From the NCBI RefSeq assembly GCF_002234675.1, contig NC_019881.2, forward strand, positions 20,337,494 to 20,401,493: DNA of 64,000 nt. Direction: 5' to 3'. The notes under the pieces are model-generated. The model did no database searches and was not told the DNA's origin. It saw only the letters and a list, made by a program, of their open reading frames with translations. Both the position numbers and the translations under genes were made by a program. Shown here one piece after another: positions 34,301 to 48,559 of the stretch. Each line of letters opens with the position of its first letter. The stretch's first letter is position 1. The stretch is from Oryzias latipes. Taxonomy: Eukaryota > Chordata > Actinopteri > Beloniformes > Adrianichthyidae.

Positions 34301-37279
34301 CCGTGTCAAGGACCTAGGTCCTCGCTTTAGGACTACAACTGTCGTAGTCCTAAAATTGTTAAAGTGAATTCTGAAAAAACTATTATGTTTTTAAAACCCT
34401 TGTGCTATCTTAGATGATCCCACCCTTACATTAACGTGTTCTCCCTACAACGGTGGATGAACTTTAGTTGGAAAGATTTCATGTAATCCATGGACATCAG
34501 TGAAGATCACAAACCATTGAAAAAAAAGGTTCAGAGCACTGTCTAGTGCAGGGGTCGGGAACCTTTTTGGCCAAGAGAGCCATAAATGCCACATATTTTG
34601 AAATGTAATTTCGAAAGAGCCATACAATAATGTAGTGTCCCTTCCCCACACTGAGGCACGGAGACTTAACCTCTTTTAAGGTTCTTTATTCCGATTACTG
34701 CAGACCGCAACAAACGCCCTTCAATTAATTCAGCAACTCCTGAATCTCTCCCGCCGAGACGAGAGAGAGCGCTTCTCCCAACTTTATATTCACCTGCTAC
34801 CGCTGCAGCCCTCCCATTTCCCTTATTCGGCCCATAGCTGAACACCATTGGTCCAAACTACCTAACAACAGGCTGACCGACAGAACTGAGGGCCAATCAG
34901 AGCTCTGCTTGACGCGTTCAATGAACTCCAGAACTTTCAACGCGGCCCAACAGCCATCCAACTCAGTCTGCGACAATTTGTTTAAAACTAAATATACAAA
35001 TGAATGTGTGCATTTGATTTAATTTCAACATTTTTAAAGTACAATAAGTCTGTGGATTCTTTTTTAATAACATTGTTATTCTGTTGCTAATAAATGATGA
35101 GTATTTCTCGTGGTAGTTTTGCTGATGGTCTAGTCTGGTTGATACGCGGTGAGTTTCTGCTTCATGCAGGCGTTGAGACTTTAAACGGGATCTTAGGTCT
35201 GAATGTTCTGTAGATGTGACAAAGACTGATCACATGCAGACATGGAGCCAAACACACACTCACACGCTGCAGTGAGTGACGGGCAGCGGGTTTTACGTTT
35301 TTACAATCCCTGCGCGATTCACCTGCTGTCCCCACAACACCTCACCCCCACCCTCTGCTTTCTCCCTCACACATCCCGTCCCCGCATCTGCGCGCTCTTT
35401 CTCAGAGACGGGAGCGCGCAGTTTTAGGCACGTCAATTCACAGGTTTCCAGCTGGTACAAACTCTGTGAATTAATAGATAATAGTAACTGATAGCGCTGG
35501 CGCAGATTTCTCTCTCTAAGCACTGCTACTACTGCGCGCCTCTGGCATCGCATCGCGCCCGAGAAGGACTGGTCTAATGAAAAAAAAAACTATAATTAAA
35601 GATTTGTCTGCGAGCCACATGTGACCATCAAAAGAGCCATATATGGCTCGCGAGCCATAGGTTCCCGACCCCTGGTCTAGTGGGTCTAGATGACCCAACT
35701 CCCAATGTTAAAGTGCCTAGGATAGCACAAGGGTTACCTGAATGCAATGCGCTTCCAAAGTAACGCCATCACTACCCGTTTTAAAAGTTCTCTGACCGCC
35801 TGGCTTCTGCAGCGTCCGGCAGGTGTCGCTGTTTCCTCCCTTCATGAGGCTCAGCAGCCGCGCTCCTTTCATGCTGATGTCAAAGGACTTGGAGCAAAGT
35901 CTGCGTTTTGCTCGATTCTGGTGCAAAACGCGTTTCATGGTCTTTCGGTAGCCACGCTTGATATCCATTCTTGAAAAGCCACACGTCGTTAAAGCTACAT
36001 TTTCCGGCATTTCACGATAGCAACTTGTCGCTAGCAAGCCCCACGCGCTAAACGAACAACTCAAACTGCTTTACGGCAACATAAACTCCCATCACCTATA
36101 GCGTCAGGTATTCGGGGTGGTATCATATAGACCAGAAAATATGGTTCTTAATGTCCTGATAATGCAAGGAAAGTTTTATATTCACAAAAATAAATATTTG
36201 AAGACCAAACTACTTTTTATGACATTTCAAAAAGAGCTCTGTTTTTATTTTCAATCACTTCACTATATGAAAAAGAAGAATGGCTTGAAATTGCTTCGTT
36301 TTGTTCAAAAATACAAACTTAATGAGTACCCCTAACCAATATTTGACTTTTTGGATGGATCTATGTTTTTTTTTACATTTTATTTTTGTGTGTTATGTTT
36401 ATTCGTTTTTTCTATTTTTTAGATTTATATGTTATGTTTGGCAATGGTGATTGCTATTTGAGGTAATGTTGATTATATAGTTACTGTTCGTTATAATATG
36501 TATTGTAGCGATCTGATGATACTTCAATTGTCAAAGTTTAAAAAAAACAAAAAAAACATAGCCTCAGGTTGAACTTATGCAACAGTTTAAACGTGTTAAA
36601 CAATTTAAAAAAAATTTTTTTTGCATTCAAAATTCTAACATTTTATCACTTTTCCTAAACCTTACAAAAGATTTCGTTTTTCACAAACTTTTCAATGACT
36701 TAGAAATTTCCATTTTCAATTTCCAAAACTAACTTTTCATGACCGTACCAAACCTGCATGTAATTACTCACCGTAACCACAGGAGGGCGACAAAGTGCAA
36801 CGGAAAAAACAAAAATCCAAGATGTGTCAGGTTTTTAATAACAATAATTGATACTTTATTCCACAATGGTTAAGTTCTTTCTCCGCATTTGACCCATCCC
36901 CTTGGGGGAGGGGTGGGCTGCTGACTAGCCGCACTCGGGGTTGACAGGTGGCTAGGGCGACCTGGGAATGATCTGCCAAACCTTTGATTGATGGACTACA
37001 CGCTCTACCGCCTGAGCTAAACTGGCGACCCATCTCTCCATTAAACATTAAAAACATAGAATTCTGTGCTCATTTTCTGTTAAGAGCATTATAAATAAAA
37101 AGTTGTGTAAAATTTTTACTTAATATAAAGTTAAAGACTTGCCTCCCAATAACAACACTGCCGTTTTCGATCACGCTCAGACTCTTCATCCCGTCTTTGT
37201 TCAGGAACTTCTCTCCGTTCCTGCAGATCAAAACCACCTGTTTGGCGTTTTTCACCAACAGACGCTGATTTTCGGACAT
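31354..37279 (-). CDS. amdhd1: Imidazolonepropionase (amidohydrolase domain containing 1), complete
   Basis: The enzyme hydrolyses imidazolone-propanoate to N-formimino-glutamate, the third step of histidine breakdown, in the cytosol. Nine coding exons on the minus strand: 37143-37279, 34036-34142, 33166-33230, 32820-33097, 32525-32750, 32337-32461, 32177-32270, 31947-32107, 31354-31459. They total 1299 nt (432 residues; human is 426) and every phase agrees. Metal and active-site landmarks are DAHTHPVWAG, GGGIHFTVEHTR, ECKSGYGL, YCGAHAVPK, NFHGDELHP, AISHLEEV and LGSDFNPNA. The N-terminus begins MSENQRLLVKNAKQVVL, colinear with human. Intron 1 has a GC donor (AG|GCAAGT at 37143/37142) and is enlarged by a MITE with a hAT insertion. 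All catalytic residues appear intact. It is followed upstream by snrpf on the same strand. Confidence 0.95.
34395..35735 (+). mobile_element. Small MITE, copy B, interrupted by a hAT element
   Basis: Starts AACCCTTGTGCTATCTTAG and ends CTAGGATAGCACAAGGGTT, 19-bp inverted ends with one mismatch. Without the hAT insertion the unit is about 200 bp. The target duplication is unclear. It lies in amdhd1 intron 1, and its right end directly abuts an exon-like frame at 35738. Confidence 0.8.
34549..35674 (-). mobile_element. Non-autonomous hAT element, copy 2, with LTR-like cargo
   Basis: 1126 bp, inverted relative to copy 1 at 22641. Ends CAGGGGTCGGGAACC / GGTTCCCGACCCCTG, flanked by GTCTAGTG on both sides (34541-34548 and 35675-35682). 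Carries the same LTR-like block (34631-34975). No transposase. Confidence 0.9.
35738..36010 (-). CDS. Candidate 91-codon exon inside amdhd1 intron 1, unidentified
   Basis: An ATG at 36010 on the minus strand opens a frame of exactly 91 codons that ends CAG|GTAACC at 35738/35737, a good donor in phase 0. The protein is basic: MPENVALTTCGFSRMD, then GYRKTMKRVLHQNRAKRR and FDISMKGARLLSLMKGG. The upstream flank is moderately CpG-containing (ACGTCGTTAAAG; CGCTAGCAAGC). The donor's trailing bases come from the terminus of the MITE at 34395-35735. No following exon is found, and joining to amdhd1 exon 2 would not keep frame. I do not recognise the protein; it may be a nested gene's first exon, a retrocopy piece, or chance. 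Confidence 0.3.
36011..36829. other. amdhd1 intron 1, AT-rich
   Basis: No conserved frame or RNA gene. Poly-T and A-rich runs are frequent. Confidence 0.45.
36835..37035 (+). repeat. Dispersed repeat tail (LINE or SINE type)
   Basis: Begins ATAATTGATACTTTATTCCAC and contains TTTGACCCATCCCCTTGGG; ends with CCGCCTGAGCTAAACTGGCG. Such a block is widely repeated in fish. It lies in amdhd1 intron 1 close to exon 1. Confidence 0.5.
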
Positions 37280-37610
37280 TTTTGCTCAGCAGACTGAGGA
37301 ACTTCAGAGGCGACCAGGGTTTGGAGACAAAGTCAATGTTTGTCCAGAAGAGTTTAAAGTGCACAGAGAGAGGCAGTCCTAGTTTCAGAAAGTCAAACAG
37401 GACAGAGCATTAAAAATAAAAACACACACACACTTCTGTAAGAAATGATAAACAGTCACTTTATTGTGTTATGTCACAAACAGTAAAAAGAAGAAAAAAA
37501 AAAAAGTTTCATCTTAAAGTTGTTGGAAAAAGATTTGTTTCACATGGTGAAAACACAAACACACGGCTCCACTTTAGGGTTCAATCACACAAGCTGGCTC
37601 CTCTTCATCA

Positions 37611-40496
<2,886 letters not shown>

Positions 40497-40569
40497 TTTG
40501 CTCGATTAAGTTTAGACCCGATTAACAGTAAATTAGAAGTTTATTATGTCTTCGTCACAAAAACGTTTT

Positions 40570-40680
40570 AGCTTCACAAACTAGAAGCACGCTTTGCCGC
40601 CGACAGGAAACGGAAGTGGCATCGAGCTTTTCGCCGCGCCTCACGTCGCCCCCTGGCGTTCTGGATGTATTAGTGCAACA
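40570..40680 (-). promoter_or_regulatory. snrpf: snrpf promoter region
   Basis: CpG-containing sequence just upstream of the first exon, with an ETS-type motif (AACGGAAGTGG near 40609-40619) common in promoters of ubiquitously expressed genes. The transcription start is not determined. Confidence 0.45.
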
Positions 40681-40689
40681 AAAAGACTC

Positions 40690-41311
40690 GGACTATATTC
40701 TGATCACATTCCAGTGCATCTGCTTTATAAAGTCATAATAAAATAATCATAAATAAAATCAGTTTACAAAATGACACAACATCATTCACACAATTAGTAA
40801 ACAACAAAAAATAAACAAACTATGAAAAAAAACATAAATAAACTATTTTATAACAATGAGACAAGACCAAATGTCAAAAAATAAATAAATAAGTGAAATT
40901 AAAAATGATTTATAATCAGATAATATAAAACCCAATGGAATTATAGAATTGTTGTCATCAGCTCCAGGCTGCTGACAACATGTGCTGACGAACTCTCACA
41001 TTCTGCTGTTTATTTGAAAGGCTTGCATTACCGAGCTTTAATGTAAGAAAATGATTTTAGTTTTGTAAATGTTTCATTTGAGCCTGGAGCTGGAGAAGAT
41101 GCCAAAACTGTGGATGACATCTCACCATACAGGCACTCACACTCTGTATCAACGCCAGGTAGATTTCACGTTTGCTACAGAGGAATCATGGTGCGAGGCG
41201 GTTACCAAGGAGGCAATGGCTAAGTAAGTAAGCTGAGAAGTGTTTATGACATATAGATTGTTGGGAAAACAGTGCGAGAATCAATGTGTGAGTTGGTGGG
41301 TCTCATCTTCA
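40690..41311. other. Intergenic, AT-rich
   Basis: No gene or clear repeat boundary seen. Confidence 0.4.
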
Positions 41312-41579
<268 letters not shown>

Positions 41580-41815
41580 GGTTGGTTTCCCTTTTGGCTT
41601 TTCCCATCAGGGGTCGCCACAGCGAACGAGTCGCATGGTAAACTTGGCAATGTTTTACGCCGGATGCCCTTCCTGACGCAACCTTCTCAAAGCAACCGGG
41701 CTTGGGACCGGCACAGAAGTAGAGAAGGGAACAGGGAGCAGCCCGGAGTCGAACCCTGGTTTCACGGACGGAAGGCGCCGCAAACCAGCACGAGCTAAAC
41801 CAGCTCCCTATATAT
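41580..41815 (+). repeat. Dispersed fish repeat next to the GATA array
   Basis: TTTTCCCATCAGGGGTCGCC, then GCCGGATGCCCTTCCTGACG, CCGGGCTTGGGACCGGCAC and GGAGTCGAACCCTGG. This is a common interspersed block in fish genomes, often seen as a SINE or LINE tail. Confidence 0.6.
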
Positions 41816-41869
41816 CTATATATATATATATATAAAATTTAAAAAAACGCCCCTCTCACCCTCCGTGGG

Positions 41870-42460
41870 TGCTTTCTCCTCCAAGCTCGGGTCCTCTACC
41901 AGAGGCCCGGGAGCTTGAGGGTCCTGCGCAGTATCTTAGCTGTTCCTAGCACTGCGCTTTTCTGTACTGAGAGGTCTGAGGTCTTTCCAGGTATCTGTTG
42001 TAACCACTCCTCCAGCTTGGGGGTTACTGCCCCAAGTGCTCCAATTACCACAGGCACCACTGTCACCTTCACTTTCCAGGCTTTCTCCAGTTCTTCTCTG
42101 AGTCCCTGGTATTTCTCCAGTTTCTCATGTTTCTTCTTCCTGATGTTCCCATCACTTGGCACTGCCACATCCACCACAACGGCTTTCCTCTGTTCTTTAT
42201 CCACCACTACAATGTCTGGTTGGTTCGCCATTACCATCCTATCAGTCACGATCTGGAAGTATATATAGATATATCTATATCTATATATATATATATGCGT
42301 TGAAATGACGTGTAGAACAATTTCTCCTTTTGCCGCCAGCTTTTTCCTGAAACTGTGATGTGTTTCTGGGTAGAAAGGCAACTGACTGTCATTTCTGGGT
42401 CTCCTGCTGTCGGTCTGGACGCCTCTTCCTCCACATTTTTCTATGGGTTGAAGCTCCAAC
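41870..42460 (-). pseudogene. R4/Rex6-like LINE C-terminus with restriction-like endonuclease
   Basis: Frame on the minus strand: DRMVMANQPDIVVVDKEQRK, then VVVDVAVPSDGNIRKK, KLEKYQGLREELEKAWKVK and VVIGALGAVTPKLEEWLQ, ending TLKLPGLW. The PD...VVDVAVP arrangement is that of the restriction-like endonuclease of R4-type LINEs such as Rex6/Dong. The reverse transcriptase is absent; upstream the frame dissolves into TA repeats near 42265-42297. Confidence 0.7.
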
Positions 42461-42479
42461 ATGAGGCAAGTTCAAACCT

Positions 42480-44452
42480 GAGATGACAAATAAAAATTTC
42501 ATCCGACTTTGTTCAGTAAACGGCCGAGTTCCTCAGAAAATGACTCCTGCGTTTTGGGTGCATGTTTGAAATACTTGTGTCTTTGCATCACTGAGTCTGT
42601 TTACTCACCGGGACGTTTTTGAGTGTAATTAGGCCATCCATCAGTGAGTCATTATGGCATGAAGACGGCGATTATGTGTGCTCAGAGAAGACCTGGGGCC
42701 TGAACTTCACCTTTCATCATACTCAGACATTACTGACCTGTACAAGTTTGAAGAAAAAAAATGAATGAAACTGTATAAAGCAGCTAAATAACCACAAATA
42801 TGTATAAATAAAGTTCTTACAAGACAGACAGCAACAACAAAAAAGATACTTTTGTGCACAATTCCTTTGAATATTAAGAAAAAGTGACAAAAAAGATGAA
42901 AAAGAGATTTGAAATTTGTATAGTAAAGATGTTTACCAAAACAATTTAACAGCAGAATCATTTTTAATAAAGTTTAGGAGAAAACATACCTTAAATTGGT
43001 GCACAATAATCAGACTTACAAAGACAGAAGAAACCTTTCAGAAAAACAGAAAAATAATTTTAAAAAAATCTGTTTTAGAAATGGAATTTTATAAACAAAA
43101 ATCAGCAGAAACTGTTCAAAATGAGCTCCAAGGAAAGCAACAAAAGTAAAACAAAAAATGACTGCAGAAAATAGTTACAAATAATTAAATGAGTAAAAAG
43201 AGTTTAGAAAAAATGTAATTAATAAAAACCAATGGTGCAATTTACCCTGAAAGTAAACGTTTGGTTTACAGAGCATAAATTAAATGACCTCCTGGACATG
43301 CGCTCAATGTCCTCCTCAGAGGTGATGAAGATCAAACGTCTGCAGCTTTTCTGCTGCCAGCAGGAGGACAGAGAAGTGAGAGAACCAGGACGTCCACTTC
43401 ACTGAATGCAGGACCACATGTGAACAGGTGCGATAGTTTAACTTGGCTCACTGCTTATTGGACACGGGTCACATGCACTCAAAGCGGGTCATGGTCCAAT
43501 TACACAGCGGACAGAATGAGAAAAGCCATGCTGTGTTCAGTGGAGCTGCTTTCAAGTGAGCAGAGGAAACTGCACCAGTGCTGATCAGCAGAGGGCGCTC
43601 TAAAGCCTGATCACATGGAAGGTGAAGCTTTGTGGGCAACACTATTCTACCAAATAGACCCTAATTTTAGGGAAAACCCTCCCACCCTTCATTTCTTCAC
43701 AGACAGAACGTTGTTTAGAGCAGATCATGAGGAAAACAGCAGCAGAGCTTGCAGCTTCTTGGTCGATTGACCCTTTTCCACCTGCATCAGCAGGACAAGC
43801 AGCATCACCTGGTGACCCAACCGTTCAGACAAGATGTTCTGTAGCAAACAGCTTCTGCACAGGTGGTTCGGCAGGGTTTTTTATCATCCATAGTACATAG
43901 TCACAAAAACATTTAAATATCATTCTCATGTAGGTTACAAATGAAAGCAAGAATCACAGAAAGCTGAAGCTGCTGAGTGTTTTACAGCTAAAGCTTTGAA
44001 CCCATTTTAACACCTTTTCTTCTGCTTGTGTTTCACTTTTGTCTTATTATAAAGCCACAATTTTGTAGCTTCCAATGCCATAAAAACTGCCCTGAGTGTT
44101 TCAAACCTTTTTCTTCGCTTTGACATGTCCAGTTTCATCAGCAGGAGCCTGGAAGTGAGTCACAGTGACTTGAATTAGATGCGCAGGAGCACATATATGA
44201 ACTAAAACATACGGGTCACTAGATGGAGGAGATTTTTGGTAGTTTAAATGTTAAGATGGAGAATAATCAAACTAAAAAAAGACTATTTCAAAATTGTTAA
44301 CAGACAAGGAAAAAAACAACAAAATGTATTTAGAAAATGAGCTGTGAGGGTAAATGTAAAGTTTTTGTTGTAGTTTTTTTAAATACTGAATCTGGTGAAA
44401 AGTGTGAACCCAGATGTCTCAAAACACCACTGTGCTTAAACACACATTATTA
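42480..44452. other. Intergenic, no gene seen
   Basis: Mostly AT-rich. 43310-43620 is less AT-rich and has no visible repeat or frame, so it could hold regulatory sequence for flanking genes; that is inference only. Confidence 0.4.
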
Positions 44453-45003
44453 TGAGGGGCCGTATAAGACATTATTTATTCTGAACCATTCACATTCATA
44501 CATTCTTGCTCTCACAGTCATATATACTCTCTTTCGCATACATATATTCTCTTACGCATCCATATATTCTCTCTCTCACATTCATACATTCTTGCTCTCA
44601 CAGTCATATATACTCTCTTTCGCATACATATATTCTCACTTGCACATCCATATATTCTCTCTCTCGCATGCATATATATTCTCTTACGCATTCATATATT
44701 CTCACTTGCACATCCATATATTCTCTCTCTCGCATGCATATATATTACTTTACACATACATACATTCTCACTCTCATTGTCACTCTTAAAAAAGAATGTA
44801 TGTATGTGAAAGACAAGTATATATGAACGTGTGAGGAAGAGTTTATATGTGTGTGTGAGAGAGGAGTATGCATGAAACGGAAGTTACTTTGCATGAAAAG
44901 GAAGGCACTTTGAATGACAAGGAAGGCACTTTGAATGAAACGGAAGGCAGATGATTTCTCGTGCTCTGATTGGACGAGAGGCCGCCACCTCCCATTTTGA
45001 ACA
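44453..45003 (+). repeat. Left long terminal inverted repeat
   Basis: The outer unique 45 bp is followed by a minisatellite of about 26-40-bp units (CATACATATATTCTC; TCATACATTCTTGCTC), then a unique inner part with three copies of GAAGGCACTTTGAATGA-type units, ending CCCATTTTGAACA. Confidence 0.85.
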
Positions 45004-45198
45004 CACTCTAAACCCTATCACTTGTACTGACTCATAACTATTAAGGTTACACAACTTAAATGTCATTTTGTAGTTGATTCAACTATAAAGTATTAAGCTC
45101 TATCAAGATTTTTTCAAATTTAACTTAACAGTGCTAAATATTTTAAAGCTTATTTGTATCTGGCACTCAAAAATTTTAAGATCCGTGAAGTAGCGTTA

Positions 45199-48090
45199 TG
45201 ACGTCATCACGTACTGGTGGGAGGGTCTTTCGTTTTCTCTACGTTAGCTCAGGTGGCCATGTTGGATTTGCCGAATGCGAGTATGCGACGTTTGAAATTG
45301 AAAGTCGAGCATTTTATTTTTCTGCAAAGCGTTGCGATTTCGTCCCGCTTCAAGACGCCCCAACCTCGAGTTTTTTTTTTCATCCGCCTCATCGCTGATG
45401 GTGCCGTCTTGTCTTCAGCCCTGATTTAATTTGGTAAGTATCGTTCATGGTTTATGAATGAATGCTTTAAAAATGCTCTTATACTACCGTAAATGTGGTT
45501 TACTGTTGTTTAAACATATGTGTGTTATGATTGTTTTAGAGATTAATGTGGAAATGTATACATGATGTTTGTCATAGCAGACGTCGTATGGCGAGCCAAA
45601 CCCAAAATGCATTTCTGCCCGTAAGTTACGACAGTGATGAGGTTTTTTTTTTTTCAGAGGTAGAAATGATCTGTTATGCTGCAATCACACTAAACGTGAT
45701 CCGCGTGTGAAATTCGCGTTGGAGGCCTCTGTCTGTGGCTAAAGTTTGCTGCTGGACATTTGTCCAAAAATGTCACTCAAAGCCTCTAACGGTTGTGTGG
45801 GAGGAGCTACCGCCAACAGTTTTAAGCCTGGTTGCTACATGAAAGCATTGGGTTTTGAATGCAGCTTTAAGCTTTTATAAATCACTGATCTCCGTTATAA
45901 AAAAGGTTTTTGTAAAAATAAATTAATCAACGTGCTCGTGTTGTGTTAAGGTACCGAACTACAGAGTGTTCAGTGTTTCACCTCCAGGTAGACGCCAAGG
46001 CCAGCGAGGTAACTTGTCTCCTGATCAGTTATTTGTCTAGAGCTATTTTAAAAAAACAAAAAATGCAATGGGTTGTGTAGTGCAATAAATGTTTTTTGAT
46101 CAGAATATAATTGAAACATTTTTTAACATTGAAAAATCTCTTTTGGACTTTTTCAGATACTGAACTTCAGAAACTGAACTTCAGAAAGTTCACCAGAAAG
46201 TCACCATTTCACCAGAAAAGAGGTGTCAGTGGGTGAGTTTTATACTTATTTAATGCATTCATCCTGAACTATTACCATTATTAGATTTATACGGCAGCAT
46301 GGAAACATTTATGCACATTTTAACTAGCCAAAGGTCTAAATAGAGCTGAAATTATTTACAATTTAACTAAACATATTTAGATTGCAGGCTGAAGGTGGCA
46401 CAATGGAATGGAGGTGCAAGTTGTGTTCTGTTACTTTGGCACTATGCAGTACTACATATAATACTGCAGTACTACATAGCAAATATTCCAAAGTGTTTCC
46501 ACTGCCATGTATGTGGAGACACTTTGGAATATTGTCATGTCTTTATGACAGTATATTACAATAATAAAATGATGTTGCATTAGCACCATTCCATCATTTG
46601 AAACCATGAAAACTCATCTGTCAAGATCTGAAATGGATTTATGTAGAGTAGATGCAGTCAGAGGAAATTGTGCAGTTTTTACATGTTTGTGTAACTTAAA
46701 GCTGCCCTTTTCTGAGACTAAGTCTACCAAAACAGACAGGAACTGGCCAGCTTGGTTAGGATTTATGACCTCCAGGTGAATTTCTAATGTGCATAATTCA
46801 AAAACGGATAACAAATCATTTGTAAACAGCTGTAAGAAGCCACGGTGTAACTTGCCTTAAAAATGACTTTGGGTCTTTGACCTGAAGTGGATCATGCCAT
46901 GAACACTGTATTGTACTCTCACTAGAAATAGACATCTAGAAAAGGTATCATTTTATTATTTCTTAAAGTTCCTTAAGTAAATATTGGAAGTGTTTGCTCT
47001 GCATTTGCTTCAAAGGTAATGGATATTTCTTTTTATTCTTTTAGGACCAGCGTGACGTGAACATGAGACGGGCACTTGTCCTCCTTGCACTTCCTGTTTA
47101 TCTGCATGAAGATGCCTCCAACTTCTTCAAGACCTGTACAGTAAGTGCAAACGACTCCCTGTCAATGGTTTTCACTAATCCTTTAATATTGATTGAGATT
47201 TTATTGAGTGACATAATAAATAGGGCAATTGTTTGTAGTTTGTAAACTGAGTGATATTTTTAAATGGTTTTAAAAATGAGACGGAAGATGAAAGGCGAAC
47301 ATCAGGGACTCCTGATTGGAAGGAGTGGAGTTTCGTTTACCTTTTCTGCTCCTGATCCATCATTATTTGAATAAAGAAAAATGAAGCTTTAGTCTTAAAT
47401 TATTTTATAAATGTCCTCCTTCAGAAAAATGCTAAAGAACTTTTTAAAAACACAATTTTAATTGGAGTTGGTCCTTAAAACATCATAGCCAGTTGATTAA
47501 AAGCTAACAGAATGTTAGCATGAAAAGATTCCTATTGACAGATGGCAGGAATGTCAGTTTTGGACATTAGTGTGATGAATATCTTTGAGGGTCTGAACTC
47601 ATCTGTGTTTTTTGTTTTGTATTTTCCAGAATACCAGACCTCACAGACACCTCTGTGGGTATCTTCTCAGTTGTCGTGGTGACGCTCCTGATGCTGCCGT
47701 CAGTGGTCCCACACATCTGGCTGACTAATCTCTTCTAACTCTTCGGGGACATCTATGCTCTGGACCTACAGCACCCCAAAAAACTTGAACTTGCCTTCAT
47801 ATTTATTCAGAATGCTGTCTTGAGCCTTGAGGACAGCAAACCACTGAAAGGACATTTATTGACGCTGAAGAATGTTTCGTTGAGTGAGTCTTCCAGAATG
47901 GACTATTTGTTGGTTTAAGTGTTATGTAACTAATGTGTTTTGTTGTAATCATTTGCTTTTTCTGCCGTAAAATACAAAACCAACTCTTTTTGTCAATATG
48001 TTGTGTGGCACTCTTATAATGCAGTTTTATTGCACTTATTGTTTCTTCATCCTCTTGATATTTGTGCTTTTTTTTAAAGAGCAATTAAAA
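45199..48090 (+). pseudogene. Decayed spliced cargo gene: C2H2-like and SAMD3-like C-terminal segments
   Basis: A promoter-like start has a perfect CRE (TGACGTCA, 45199-45206) and a leader ending TTG|GTAAGT at 45433. Possible small exons are 45951-45987 and 46157-46231. 46389-46560 encodes MEWRCKLCSVTLA with a later PLPC, resembling a C2H2-type N-terminus. 47045-47140 is a clean 32-codon exon (MRRALVLLALPVYLHEDASN then FFKTCT) with GT-AG borders. 47630-47910 encodes IPDLTDTSVGIFSVV and, after frame changes, IYALDLQHPKKLELAFIFIQ. The last two parts resemble, from memory, the C-terminus of teleost proteins annotated SAMD3-like. The frameshift at 47630 onward and missing middle exons mark a pseudogene. 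Function unknown. Confidence 0.5.
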
Positions 48091-48559
48091 AAAGTGTATT
48101 AAGCAATCACTATTGTGTGGCCTTCACGTTTGTTGGTTTTTATCAATGTTAGCCTTTAAAATGTAGTGGGGCAGTATCAATATCTCTGTTTAGAATACAT
48201 TTTAAGCTGAAGAATTTTAAATATTTTCAATGCTACACATTTAATGAGTTAAAGAATTTATAAAGCATTTGAGTGAATTTTACATATTTTATGAGTTGAG
48301 TAATATAAAAATATAGTTAGTTAAAGCGTTTTTTAGTTGGAAAATATTAAAAACTTTAAGTAAATAATCTCTCTTTTATAAGTTGAGGAATCTTAATATT
48401 TTTTATATGAAATAATACAAATGTAAGCCAACTGACAATATGAATTTTAATAAATGTTAACTTAAAAGTTTTAATAATATAACTTAACTGTTGCGTAATC
48501 TGTTACAAAATAATTTTTAAGTTCAGTCAACTCGCTAGGGATTACAGTGCAGACGCTAA

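Noticed and set aside
44480-44830. Open frames of 100-150 codons over the minisatellite (repeats of SYILSFAYIYS type)
   Set aside because: They arise from translating a tandem repeat; they appear on both arms of the inverted repeat and have no coding features.
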